In this document: positions 11,151 through 23,000 of the stretch, piece by piece | Layout of the letters: every line of letters starts with the position of its first letter | How positions within the stretch are numbered: the first letter of the stretch is position 1 | Source of the DNA: Brienomyrus brachyistius | Lineage: Eukaryota; Chordata; Actinopteri; Osteoglossiformes; Mormyridae | NCBI RefSeq assembly: GCF_023856365.1 | Contig: NC_064537.1 | Coordinates: 2,144,501 to 2,208,500, forward strand | DNA length: 64,000 bases | Reading direction: 5' to 3' | Made by a program: the position numbers and the translations under genes | The notes under the pieces: model-generated | Seen by the model: only the letters and a program-made list of their open reading frames with translations | The model's database searches: none | What the model was told of the DNA's origin: nothing

Positions 11151-11570
11151 GACACAAGATTTCCTGCCCAGGGTCTCGTACATCGGTCTGATGAGTCATT
11201 TCCTCTCCTCAAATATCTCCATCGCTGTGTTTCCTCAGAAAAGACAAGAAAACAGACAGACTTTAGCATTAAATAATTAGACAGTTGGCTGATGTTACAC
11301 CTTGTATTATTATGTGCAATGGACAGTCCTCAGTGTGCTAGAGGCACAGTATTCTGAATCTTAGAGGTCAGTGCATATTCCCTTTTAATTATAAACTTAA
11401 TTTCATTATTTTAGTGGCATGTTTGTCTCTGTGTCTGAATTTAATTAGCCCCTGCTTGGTTGTGTCTGGGTGTGGATTGAATTAACCTCACTGAGTTGTG
11501 TTTGCAGCTGTGTTTATATACAGACATCGACAGATTTGTTGGTACATTTCCACAAAAAAAAGAGAAACCT
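11151..11570. other. Spacer right of the 37-bp array, nothing recognised
   Basis: AT-rich unique-looking sequence with no gene, repeat or element that I can support. Confidence 0.4.
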
Positions 11571-11640
11571 AATTTCACCTTGACAGTTTATTGTGAACAG
11601 TGAGTGATCATTCATATGTGGGTTGACACCAGCATTCCGA
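11571..11640 (-). pseudogene. Remnant of a lectin last exon and 3' UTR
   Basis: AATTTCACCTTGACAG, then GTGAACAGTGAGTGATCATT and ATGTGGGTTGACACCAG, match the 3' end of gene C exon 6 and its 3' flank (27950-28020). The stop codon position is mutated (TTA to TTG on the plus strand), and homology ends after a few codons at the boundary with an L2 LINE. This suggests a sixth lectin copy once lay between A and B. Confidence 0.65.
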
Positions 11641-11649
11641 GTTTTTCTG

Positions 11650-12720
11650 TATCATGTAAGGAGAGTATCTTCCGAAGCTTGGCTGTGTTCCATATATGGT
11701 AGAAGGCAGTTCTAGTAATACTTCTTATGTGAGCATCGATGCATAAATATAAATCAACCAGAACACCGAGATCTCTGACCACTGTGTTAGGTTGGGTAGG
11801 AAGATCACTGAGGTTGTGGTTGTCAAACCTATTTTGAGCAGCCGTGGAGCCAATTAACAGTTCTTAAGTTATTTCTGGGCTTAACATAAGGATTTTTTTT
11901 TGCCATCCAGTACCGGATACTTATTAAACAGTGATATAACCGAGAGATGCACCACCTGGCATAACAGATGTATACAACTGTGCATCACCTGCAAATCAAT
12001 GAAACCCAACACCATGATTTCTAATAATGTTACAAAGTGGCAGCACATGTAACGTGAACTGTGAGCCTAGCACTGATCCCTGTGGGACACCATGTCCGAC
12101 GTCGGTGATCTTGGAAGATTCATTGTTCACGTGGACAAACTGATACTGTAAATAGGAGTGAAACCAAGAGAGAGCTCTCCTCTTAAAGCCAACCATAGAC
12201 TCTAGCCGCTCCAAGGGGATCTTATGGTCCACAGTACCGAATGCTGCAGTTAAAAACTAGGACTATCAACAAAGATGTACAGCCACTGTCAGAAGCCATA
12301 AGCAAATCATTCACTACTTTGACTGAAGCTGTTTCTGTGCTGTGGTTTTGTCTAAAGCCAGACTGGTATAATTCATTAGCATTATTTTTCTGTAAGAAAG
12401 AAGACAGCTGTTGAACAGAAACTTTTCCAGGATCTTTGAAATGAAAGGAAGATTTGAGATAGGTCTATAGTTTCCTAAAACACTAAGTTCAAGATTTGGT
12501 TTCTTTAGAACAGGTGTAATAACAGCTAGTTTAAAAGGTTCTGTAACATATCAAAGCCTAAGAGATTAGTTTTACCAATAAGAATGGGCAAAAATTGCAG
12601 TCCCTAGATGTGCAAAGTCAGGAGAGACAAACCCCAAAAGACTTGCTGCTGGGAAGGGGGGCTCCACCACATATTTACTCGTGGAGACTGAATACTTCTG
12701 CGTTTTTGTTAAAATCCATT
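11650..12720 (-). mobile_element. L2-like LINE reverse-transcriptase pseudogene
   Basis: Minus-strand pieces in order are [65 protein letters not shown] and GVPQGSVLG. These are RT motifs of L2-type non-LTR elements, with several frame breaks. The FADD box is absent and the element is 3'-truncated next to the lectin exon remnant. Confidence 0.75.
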
Positions 12721-12759
12721 TTCATCTGAGGCTATAACATGAGTCTCATATAATGTGAG

Positions 12760-13000
12760 ATCGGAACACAGGAACAGGAGTTGAGGCCAATAAACAGGGT
12801 TGCATTCAAATGGAGAACAAACAGGATCACAGGGGATCAAAACAGGGAGGACAGAAAACTACGATCAGGATTGACGTAAATGTCAAGACCGGTAAGCACT
12901 TTTATACAAAGAATAATGTGGGGGCAAACGAGAGGCAGCTGGAGTGAATCACACAAGGGCTGGAATGAGAGGTAAGGAGACAAATGCATAACAGGGAGAA
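12760..13000. repeat. Dispersed repeat shared with 27330-27600
   Basis: GAGGCAGCTGGAGTGAATCA, then CACAAGGGCTGGAA, recurs at about 27478-27510 with CACATAAGGGCTGGAA. Neighbouring text (AACAGGATCA, GGGAGGACAG) is also similar. It is probably a TE fragment of a type I cannot name. Confidence 0.5.
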
Positions 13001-13225
13001 AACGGGAGGGGCAGGTAGGGAGGGCATGACAATGACAGCATGTGGAATGGCCTCAGAGGGAATTCCTCCTGTATGCATGGCCCTGTATGTATATTTGATA
13101 GTCAAACTTGGCTTTGAAGGTTCCTGGAGCTTTTTTTCAGGGTTAAGGGCCTTAGTCAAGGACCCAATGCAGAAGTAACTATTCTGCTGAGGACAGGACT
13201 GGAACCAGGGAACTTCCAGTGACAG

Positions 13226-13490
13226 TGGCATGACCTGCTCGTATGATCCTTCCGTGTGCCACGCCCCCCTCGTTAACCTCGTGTGATATCCCAATGTCAT
13301 CAGCTGTTTCTTGTTATTTTCAGTTAGTCTTGTGTATTTAAGTCCACGTGAGAGTATGTTTCCCTAGTTCTGTCATTGTGTTGTTATGGTGATTTTTGTT
13401 TCGTATGTCTCTACATCTCTCTATTAAATCCCTTTTTACCCCAGTTTTTATTTCCTTCACCTGCTTCCTCGGTCCATGCAGTGTAGCTCA
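13226..13490. mobile_element. Solo-LTR-like insertion in the 3' flank of gene B
   Basis: The 265-bp segment begins TGGCATGACC and ends GTAGCTCA (TG...CA) and is flanked by TGACAG at 13220-13225 and 13491-13496. The paralogous flank of gene D near 39627 has one TGACAG and no insert, so this is a clean occupied/empty pair. Internal TATTTAAG and TATTAAAT fit an LTR. No coding capacity. Confidence 0.6.
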
Positions 13491-13682
13491 TGACAGACAG
13501 GTACTGAGGTCTAACCTGCTGAGCCACATACCACCCTGTATTATGGGATATAGGTGTATGGAAGTAGGTACACTGTGTTAATGAGAAAGGAGAACAGCTG
13601 GACTTAATGTGACCCAGACTTTGGCACAATATCTCTGACTGTGGATTTGTTAGGAAAGAGACAGAGGTGTTTTTCATTTTAC

Positions 13683-13697
13683 TTTATTCAATTTATT
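13683..13697 (-). promoter_or_regulatory. Candidate poly(A) signals for gene B
   Basis: Two minus-strand AATAAA hexamers about 650 bp beyond the gene B stop codon. The region is retained in the gene D flank (about 39820-39847) with AATAAA strings as well. No transcript evidence is available. Confidence 0.3.
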
Positions 13698-13769
13698 TTG
13701 CAATTTACAACCGTGTGAGGCATAAAAGTGATTAAACGTAGTTTATATGTTGGCTGGATGTTGCACAGA

Positions 13770-13832
13770 AAAAATTGAGCTGTGCACCAATGGCGGGGGG
13801 GGGGGGGTGTTTATGTGGGGGGGGGGGGCAAG
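13770..13832. repeat. Poly-G tracts in the gene B 3' region
   Basis: Two runs of at least 12 G separated by TGTTTATGT. The D copy (about 39945-39970) has only short G runs. Homopolymer length may be inaccurate. Confidence 0.8.
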
Positions 13833-14342
13833 AGGAAAAAGGCTTTATCATTCAGTTGTAGATCTGCTGTGAACCCTGACCTTTTATTACAAAATGAAGA
13901 AGAGAAAACTGACTATGTCCACCACTCAGTACAGCAGTGACGTGCAGGAGGGCGTCTCTAAACACATAAGCTTTATGATAGTCATGGTCATATGATCAAC
14001 CACATACAGAAGCAGAAGAGCGTCTTACCCAATAGCAAGTCGGTGCGTCTGATAAAGTGGTATAAAAGAGCATAAAAAGTTCTAAAAAACATAAATGACG
14101 ATAATAGCATATGAATAAAGATAATCGCTCAAAATAAACCATAATCTACAATATTAAATTTGAATAAAAAGTATTATGGGATATAACAGAAAAGCACATA
14201 AACATTTAAAAAAACTTTTCTTCTTGCTGCAGAAGAGCAAAGATTAAACTACTTCTTCTCAACAGCAATGAAAATAAACATTTCAGCCTGACTGTCCATC
14301 TATAGCCAGCAGTGAGTGATGGAGAGACCCTCCATTTGTGGG

Positions 14343-16971
14343 TTAACAGCTGGTTGCGGATTCACAAATCCATTTTATATTATCCTCACATGGACGGTCG
14401 TTCCACCTCTGAAAAGGAACAGAATACACGGTACTGAACTCCACGCAGTCTTCATTATCTTCGTAGTTATCAGGCTGCGGAGGATTTGCTCGCCAGAACC
14501 TGGAGACAGTGGTAATGGTTATCTGACCTCCACAGTTTGCAATACAATCATTTGTTATTTAATAGTAGTTAACATTGTCAGTTATAAGTAGCAATTACAG
14601 CAGGGTGGCAGAGATATTACAGAACTGTACTATAATGTAAAGAATGCAACAGTTCTGGGGATGTTAGTAGGAAGCAGTGCTTAGAGTACTGTACTGTTAA
14701 ATTTGAAGAGTGTAATAGCCTATGGAGTACATACTACATTACTGCACTATGTAGTTTAAAGGATGCTACAATAATGTGGGGGAACCTAGTCTATGCCTCT
14801 AGGTCTCTCTGTAATTGTGCTCAGGCTGGTCTTACCCTTTCTCTCTACGTCTCTCTGTAATTGTGCTCAGGCTTGTCTTACCCTTTCTCTCTACGTCTCT
14901 CTGTAATTGTGCTCAGGCTGGTCTTACCCTTTCTCTCTAGGTCTCTCTGTAATTGTGCTCAGGCTGGTCTTACCCTTTCTCTCTAGGTCTCTCTGTAATT
15001 GTGCTCAGGCTGGTCTTACCCTTTCTCTCTAGGTCTCTCTGTAATTGTGCTCAGGCTGGTCTTACCCTTTCTCTCTAGGTCTCTCTGTAATTGTGCTCAG
15101 GTTGGTCTTACCCTTTCTCTCTAGGTCTCTCTGTAATTGTGCTCAGGCTGGTCTTACCCTTTCTCTCTAGGTCTCTCTGTAATTGTGCTCAGGCTGGTCT
15201 TACCCTTTCTCTCTAGGTCTCTCTGTAATTGTGCTCAGGCTGGTCTTACCCTTTCTCTCTAGGTCTCTCTCTAATTGTGCTCAGGCTGGTCTTACCCTTT
15301 CTCTCTAGGTCTCTCTGTAATTGTGCTCAGGCTGGTCTTACCCTTTCTCTCTAGGTCTCTCTGTAATTGTGCTCAGGTTGGTCTTACCCTTTCTCTCTAC
15401 GTCTCTCTGTAATTGTGCTCAGGCTTGTCTTACCCTTTCTCTCTACGTCTCTCTGTAATTGTGCTCAGGCTGGTCTTACCCTTTCTCTCTAGGTCTCTCT
15501 GTAATTGTGCTCAGGCTGGTCTTACCCTTTCTCTCTAGGTCTCTCTGTAATTGTGCTCAGGCTGGTCTTACCCTTTCTCTCTAGGTCTCTCTGTAATTGT
15601 GCTCAGGCTGGTCTTACCCTTTCTCTCTAGGTCTCTCTGTAATTGTGCTCAGGTTGGTCTTACCCTTTCTCTCTAGGTCTCTCTGTAATTGTGCTCAGGC
15701 TGGTCTTACCCTTTCTCTCTAGGTCTCTCTGTAATTGTGCTCAGGCTGGTCTTACCCTTTCTCTCTAGGTCTCTCTGTAATTGTGCTCAGGCTGGTCTTA
15801 CCCTTTCTCTCTAGGTCTCTCTCTAATTGTGCTCAGGCTGGTCTTACCCTTTCTCTCTAGGTCTCTCTGTAATTGTGCTCAGGCTGGTCTTACCCTTTCT
15901 CTCTAGGTCTCTCTGTAATTGTGCTCAGGCTGGTCTTGCCGTTTCTCTCTAGGTCTCTCTGTAATTGTGCTCAGGTTGGTCTTACCCTTTCTCTCTAGGT
16001 CTCTCTGTAATTGTGCTCAGGCTGGTCTTACCCTTTCTCTCTAGGTCTCTCTGTAATTGTGCTCAGGCTGGTCCTGCCCTTTCTCTCTAGGTCTCTCTGT
16101 AATTGTGCTCAGGCTGGTCTTACCCTTTCTCTCTAGGTATCTCTGTAATTGTGCTCAGGCTGGTCTTACCCTTTCTCTACAGGAATTGTTGTTCCATCCA
16201 CCCATTTCCAGGTTCCTTCTCTCTCAGTGTCACTAAGACCGATCCAGAAATATCCAAACTGACCTTCAAAAAAGTCCTGAAGTTAAATAAATATTATAAT
16301 TAGTGAAAGTTGCCTTTGAAAGTTATTTATTTGGAGAAAGTGGAAAAGACATTGGACCGTAAATAGCTGATTCTTCGCCTCTGGTTTGTCATGGCAACTA
16401 ATCAGGTACAAATCACTTCAAGAGACGATGTTTTGAACAAAACACTAGAGGTTTTAGTCTGCATTCAAAACTGAATTTTCTGTTTATTGACTATTTATAA
16501 CGTACTAGAATGAAATGACTAACATTTACATTGGGATGCCAGTCCATCACAGGGCATTAAGTAGGGCTACACCTTGGATGGGATTCCAGTCCATCATAGG
16601 GTATAAGGCGGGGCTACACCTTGGATGGGATGCCAGTCCATCACAGGGCACACAAATATAAATATCGCTAAACCCTGTATTTATCTCACCTGCTCCTCTC
16701 TGCTGCTGATGATCGCCAGGTCGGCACCTGACTGCATACAGGCCTGTCGGCTGTCACTCCAGGTTTTCTCCTCAGTGGAAATAGAGTAACAGCTTGTGCT
16801 GAGTCTCCTCCAGCCGGATGGACAGCCACCATCTGCAGTCCAGAAACACAGCTTGGCCTTGAAGATGGCTGTGACTGTCAGTATGAGTTTGCTGAGAACC
16901 CCAGATAAGTCATAGCTTATGTATGTGCCTACATACACACACACACATACACACACACACATACACACACA

Positions 16972-17010
<39 letters not shown>

Positions 17011-17015
17011 ACACA

Positions 17016-17056
<41 letters not shown>

Positions 17057-20000
17057 ACACACACATACACACACACACACACACATACACATACACACAC
17101 ACACACATACACACACACACACACACACACAGAAAGCTTTTTAATTATATCTTTGTGGGGACTCTTCATTCATTTCTATAGTGAAAAATCTAATCTAACA
17201 TGATGGCCTTAAGCCCTACCCAGCCCTAACCTTAACCATAAGTAACCAAAGATAATAGGAGACTTTGGGCATTTTTTGTTATTTGATTGCATTCACAAAT
17301 ATTTTAACGTCAAAATAACAGGTTTTTTTATCACACTGTAGAGGACATTTGATCCCCTCAATGTAATTGTACTTTTAGCATATCCAAATGCATAACTTTA
17401 TATTTGGGTCTTCCTAAAATTTAACAAACTATTGTTACTCACTATTGTTGCAGCATTTATCAAGCTTCATATGTAGCTGGTCTCTCTCTGCAGTCTGCAG
17501 GCTGTAATTCAGCAGTAGCTGGTCTCTCTCTGCAGTCTGCAGGCTGTAATTCAGCAGTAGCTGGTCTCTCTCTGCTGTCTGCAGGCTGTAATTCAGCAGT
17601 AGCTGGTCTCTCTCTGCTGTCTGCAGACTGTAATTCAGCAGTAGCTGGTCTCTCTCTTTTCTCAGGTTGTTGTGCTCCATCCCTGCCTGGTGAGTAACTC
17701 TGCTATCTGTCAGGAAATACAGACCATTATGAAATTTACTGAAACATGTAAATTGATCAATGGTCTAAGTCCCGTAATTGATACTAGCAATAACACAGAA
17801 ATAAGGGTCACAAACAAGCAGACAGTGACCTAATTCACCCACCTGATGGACACTATCAGTAATATCACAGTATTAACAGACTCACAGTGGACAGACAGTG
17901 ACCTAATTCACCCAGCTGATGGACACTATCAGTAATATCACAGTATTAACAGACTCACAGTGGACAGACAGTGACCTAATTCACCCAGCTGATGGACACT
18001 ATCAGTAATATCACAGTATTAACAGACTCACAGTGGACAGACAGTGACCTAATTCACCCAGCTGATGGACACTATCAGTAATATCACAGTATTATTAACA
18101 GCAGGGATGGGAATCGGTAGTGACCCCCATAACGGTATTACTGTATATCAATATATGTTTGCCGATTCAAAATGTAATGCAATTTTCAAACAGATTATGC
18201 TGAAGAGCATTTCAGATCTTCAAGGGCTGTAGGGGTACATGTATTCATCACGTGCCTTTCGATTGCAACATTTGTTTGGAACACACAATGAAACCAATGA
18301 ATGAATTTCTTGACATGTGAAATCTAAATTCACAAGTAGATGTTCAACATGGAGAACATTATAGTAATTGTGGCTTTGAATTGGATAATGCTAGTGCTGG
18401 AAAGCACAAGGACCCTCTCACATCACATAAATCAGGAGTTTGGGAACATTTTGGCTTCCCAATAAATTATGCCAACACTAAAGAGAGAGAATGATTAGTC
18501 GATAATACTACAATGGCTGTTGACACTGTTATATCGCACTTGGATTTTTCTGGAAACGCATCCAACATGCTAACTCATTTTAGACCATATCATCAAAGTA
18601 TGTGTTTTTGCCAGGAAGTTCAGAGCAGCATAAAAAAATAACTAATGCTAAATTCACACTATATGACCTTTGCCTCAATATTCTGCTTACCAAAAGTTTT
18701 TAGCAATCGGCAACAAATCAGAGGCAAATCAATGTTCATTTGCAAGCGGTAATAGGTCCCACTACATTCTGACATACACCTACAAAGTCAAGAATAGCAG
18801 TAAATCCACAAACATAACAGCGTGGAAGCAAAATTGGACATTGGTAGGCCTGGGAGGGGAGGAATATTGGGTCTGTTATGTCTTAGGCCTTAGGCAATGT
18901 CATGGATTGGATCCCGACAATATTGTTATGTTACCGCATGTTACTGTGTGTTAATATTAATTGGCCAACATTTTATAAAGTTAAGTATAGTGATGGTGAG
19001 GATGCTGATATCTTAGGAGTGTCATTTTGGTATTTCCCTGCCACTATGGATTTGGACCAAGATTGTGCATGGATTGTACCATTGCAATTGTGGGGGGGGG
19101 GGGGGGATTTTTACACATTACAATAAAACTGATATTTTAGTCCTTGTTGGTATTATGAATAAATCTGAATAAAATTGTGGTTTTGGATGGTATATTTTAG
19201 AACTGTGTATGTGGGATGTATTGTATCGAGGAAGATAATTGTTAGATTAATTGTCCCAAGGGGAGGGGTTGGAATCTATATAAACCCCGGAGAAGGTGCT
19301 AAAGGGAGGAGTTGTTATGGATCCAGAGGCTGTCGGGATATAGCCTGTTTTGGGTGATTGTTTTGTTTTGTTTTGTTAATACTTTGTATTGGTTCCCTCT
19401 TGTGCGAGAGGATAATACATTTTTGCACCTTTTGGAACTACATGGCCTTCTCTGGTTCCTGAAGCCTCTGGCCTCTCAGCCATTCCTAACAGGCAAGAAG
19501 AGATTGTTTTGAAAACTGTGTGACCTTGCTTCATGATAGTTGCATGTGGTTAGTGTCGCAAACCCTTAAGAAAGATCGGACCATGGAGAGGCAGACAGCA
19601 GAGCGGGGGGGGGGGGGGGGGGGGGGGAGAAACCACCTGCAGGAAGGCCAAGAGTTATAGCTTAAAAAAATAGTTGCAGTAGACAATATACTATATGTTA
19701 CGCGGTAGTGCAAATGTATAAGTAATCATGTTAATCATATTAATCATATGTTAATCATGTATTTGCAGTGATTCAATGCCAATACGTCAATGTGTTAATC
19801 ATTAATCAATGGAACACCCGAACATTAACAGTGATTCAATGTCATATGATCAATATCTATATACATATATCAAGTAGAGTCTAGAAACTGAGACAGATTC
19901 CGGTAAATTGAGCAAGATGGGTGGATTTACTTTGCTACCAAGGTGAACCAATAGAGCAGGAGAATTGTGTTTGTTATACGTTTGAGCTCGGTTTGTTGGT

Positions 20001-23000
20001 GTTTCGTGACCAATCAGGACTTAGAAGTCCTTATTGTGAATTGGGAGTTATGGTTTATCAGCTGGTTGCTCTGTGAGCTCCGGGTGACTTGGTACCGAGT
20101 GCCAGAGTGTGACGGGAGCACTTTGCTGAGTTGCTAGAATAAAAGAGATTTTCTTTACTCACCAAACTGAGAGGTCCAGACTGTTATTGTAAGTGACTCT
20201 ATATGTTATCATAGAGGTTAATTTATAATTTTTCTACTACAGCAGTAAATCCTTGTTAAAGGATCCCTGTCATTCTCCATGTGAATATGAAAATCACCAG
20301 CAATCACGGCTTTCTCAGTAGTGACCAACAGGATTGTTAAAAAATATGCAAAAGAGAATTACTGTATGGAACAGATGATCTATACACAATAACAATGGTG
20401 ATTGGTGGTTAGGGACCAGGAAATCTATACACAGTGACAATGGTGATTGGTGGTTAGGGACCAGGAAATCTATACACAGTGACAATGGTGATTGGTGGTT
20501 AGGGACCAGGAAATCTATACACAGTGACAATGGTGATTGGTGGTTAGGGACCAGGAAATCTATACACAGTGACAATGGTGATTGGTGGTTAGGGACCAGG
20601 AAGTCTATACACAATAACAATGGTGATTGGTGGTTAGGGACCAGGAAGTCTATACACAATAACAATGGTGATTGGTGGTTAGAGACCAGGCAGTCTATAC
20701 ACAATAACAATGGTGATTGGTGGTTAGGGACCAGACAGTCTATACACAATAACAATGGTGATTGGTGGTTAGGGACCAGGCAGTCTATACACAATAACAA
20801 TGGTGATTGGTGGTTAGGGACCAGGAAGTCTCTACACAATGACAATGGTGATTGGTGGTTAGGGACCAGGCAGTCTATACACAATGACAATGGTGATTGG
20901 TGGTTAGGGACCAGGCAGTCTATACACAATAACATTGGTGATTGGTGGTTAGGGAGCAGGAAGTCTATACACAATAACAATGGTGATTGGTGGTTAGGGA
21001 GCAGGCAGTCTATACACAATAAGAATGGTGATTGGTGGTTAGGGACCAGGCAGTCTATACACAATTACAATGGTGATTGGTGGTTAGGGACCAGGCAGTC
21101 TATACACAATAACAATGGTGATTGGTGGTTAGGGACCAGGAAGTCTATACACAATAACAATGGTGATTGGTGGTTAGGGAGCAGGAAGTCTATACACAAT
21201 AACAATGGTGATTGGTGGTTAGGGAGCAGGCAGTCTATACACAATAACAATGGTGATTGGTGGTTAGGGATCAGGGGCCTGCACTACGAAGCGGGGTTAC
21301 TGGCTTATCGGACTTCATATTCATTCGCTTACATTTTGCCCAGACTACCTTAAATCCGACAGGTTACCCCAATAAACCAGTAATCCCGCTTCGTAGTACA
21401 AGCCCCAGGTGGTCTATATACAATAACAATGGTGATTGGTGGTTAAGAACAACAAGGAGATGAGCCAGCAAGACTAAGAACAAGAATTTCAAATGTGCTA
21501 AAGCTGTAAGCACTTCTCTCAGATATTCTTAGGTTGGACTGAACACCACTATCTTTGCGATTTGGTTAAAATGATGTATTGTACAGGTTTGTAGTGCTTA
21601 GCTCGATTAGCTGCTACGCGTTAGTACCAAACAAAATGTATCAAGTTCAAACTCAGATCTCCAATCACATCCTCCATTGACTCCATGAAGATCACAGCAT
21701 CATCAGCAAAGTCAAGATCAGTGAATCTTTCTTGACCAACAAATGCCCCACAGCCTCTAGACCCCACGACCCTGCCCAAGACCCAGTCCATGCAAGCACT
21801 GAACAGAGTAGGAAGAAGAACACACCCCTGAAGAACCCAAGAATCAACTGGGAAGAACGCAGTTGTGCTGCCTCCACTCTGCCCAGTACTCACAGTACCA
21901 GTGTTCAGGCCGGCCATGACATCAAGCAACTTTGGGGGGATCCCATGAAGTCTCAGGATGTTCCATAAGGCAGCTCAATCGTCTCTGTTGAACACTTTAC
22001 AGGAACTGACAAAGTCTGAAAGAAACCCTGCCGATATTCACATTTGTGCTCAATGAGAACCCTGAGGGCCAGGATGTAGTCGATGGTAGACTTCTTAGGT
22101 GTAAAAGCAGCCTGCTCTGTTTGCTGGTAGGCAAGCAAGCGATCATGGATCCTGTTGAGGATGACCCTTACAAGGACCTTACCCAGCATCAAAAGCAGTG
22201 TTATCCCCCTGTAGTTGCCGCAATCCTGGGATCACCCTTCCCTTTCCAAATGGGGACAAGAAGCCTAATATTCGAGTCAGTCAGGATGACACCTGACTCC
22301 CAAATGGAAGCAAAGGTTGCCTGCGATACCAGGAGGACAGCCTTACCACCAGCCTGGAGAAGTTCACCCCGGATACCACAGATCCCTGTGGCCTTCCTTA
22401 CCCTCAGCTGAGTCACCGGCTGTGCATCCCAGCATGATTGGGTGGTTCGCAGCTAATCGAAGGATCAGCCTCAAGCCTCAAGACCCATGAGAACCGACAC
22501 AATCCTCGTAGCCAGCCCTGTAAGTGCCAGTGGCCACACTGGAGTCCCTGACGACCAGGGGAGTTTTACCTTGTGGGCACGCATCAGCCACTGAGTGAAG
22601 TTGAGAATGAAATATCTCCCTCCCTTTGACCATTCACCGTGGTCAAAGTATACACTGAGACAATAGACAAGACACCCAGAGAGTGTCTCATGATACCCTT
22701 GTTGAAAGGAGTGACATTGGGCATCATTGAGAGGAGCCCATCACTGTAGCAACAGCTACTCCCTGAGTATGGCAGCCATCAGAGTGATCATTACCACCTA
22801 CAGAGATCTGGCCACTTCCCAGTTGATAGACACTAGCAGTAATATCACAGTATTAACAGAATCACAGTAGACAGACAGTGAGCTAAATTACCCTGTTTAT
22901 GAACATTAGCAGTAATATCACAGTATTATCAGACTCACAGTAGACAAGACAGTGAGCTAACTTACCCTGTTTATGAACATTAGCAGTAATTTCACAGTAT

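Noticed and set aside
7045..11280. Three overlapping plus-strand ORFs of 1265-1411 codons
   Set aside because: They are produced by a stop-free 37-bp tandem repeat read in three frames. There is no domain, no signal peptide and no codon-position bias visible.
16681..17169. Long Cys/Val repeat ORFs
   Set aside because: Translation of a (CA)n microsatellite; only the C-terminal part overlaps a real exon (gene B exon 4).
20315..21250. Minus-strand ORFs with CIDCLVPNHQSPLLL cycles
   Set aside because: Consequence of a stop-free 45-bp minisatellite; one unit carries a MITE that breaks the frame.
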